Position numbers and translations under genes: made by a program. Shown piece by piece: positions 5,162-5,234 of a DNA stretch of 5,234 nucleotides (its first letter is position 1; each line of letters opens with the position of its first letter). Source of the stretch: Candidatus Bathyarchaeota archaeon (GTDB lineage: Archaea > Thermoproteota > Bathyarchaeia > 40CM-2-53-6). The DNA is taken from assembly GCA_005888695.1 (NCBI GenBank), contig VBBH01000114.1, forward strand, positions 1 through 5,234. The letters are read 5' to 3'. Below the pieces are notes generated by a model. It saw nothing but the letters and a program-made list of their open reading frames with translations, was not told the DNA's origin and made no database searches.

Positions 5162-5234
5162 ATAGACGCTTCTCCGGCTCGACAGCCAAGACGTCATCGG
5201 TCGATAGCACTGAGACGCCAGCGAGGTCTCCCAT

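Noticed and set aside
5116..5234. Minus-strand reading frame entering from the right edge with ATG at 5232-5234
   Set aside because: It is only about 40 codons, overlaps the end of cgi121, has no recognisable motif, and other frames are equally open over this short stretch.

Overview
This 5.2-kb window looks archaeal. It carries a Cgi121-type KEOPS subunit, a stand-alone Lrp/AsnC (RAM) domain, an archaeal-type purine phosphoribosyltransferase and two DUF72 proteins. Gene starts are mixed: one has a clear Shine-Dalgarno site, while others have only an AT-rich element about 25-35 bases upstream, as expected for leaderless archaeal transcripts. A TACK-type archaeon (for example the Bathyarchaeia or Nitrososphaeria) is a reasonable guess, but nothing here fixes the lineage. 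I see no mobile element, integrase, CRISPR array, tRNA or rRNA.

Layout. (1) 2-712: the C-terminal part of a single-pass membrane protein, cut by the left edge, with a cytoplasmic coiled coil. (2) 713-867: a gene-free spacer with a branched hairpin and a TATA-like stretch. (3) 868-1079: a small, apparently frameshifted remnant of a zinc-finger-like protein, found by reading codons rather than long ORFs. (4) 1096-2037 (minus) and 2126-3316 (plus): two divergently transcribed, very different DUF72 proteins that share an 88-bp promoter region containing a 12-bp palindrome. The plus-strand one keeps the usual family motifs and has a SWIM-like zinc-binding C-terminus; the minus-strand one is divergent with a different C-terminal extension. 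(5) 3458-3763: a RAM-domain protein without DNA-binding domain. (6) 3764-4007: a 244-bp spacer rich in dyads, including a 26-bp imperfect inverted repeat. (7) 4008-5161: a two-gene unit of phosphoribosyltransferase and Cgi121, overlapping by ATGA. (8) 5162-5234: nothing that I can support.

The genes do not form one obvious pathway. The clearest unit is the coupled phosphoribosyltransferase/Cgi121 pair, which joins purine nucleotide metabolism to tRNA t6A modification. The most unusual points are the contrasting divergent DUF72 pair with its shared promoter, the decayed zinc-finger gene, and the dyad cluster upstream of the phosphoribosyltransferase. I found no convincing new multi-gene defence or mobile system.
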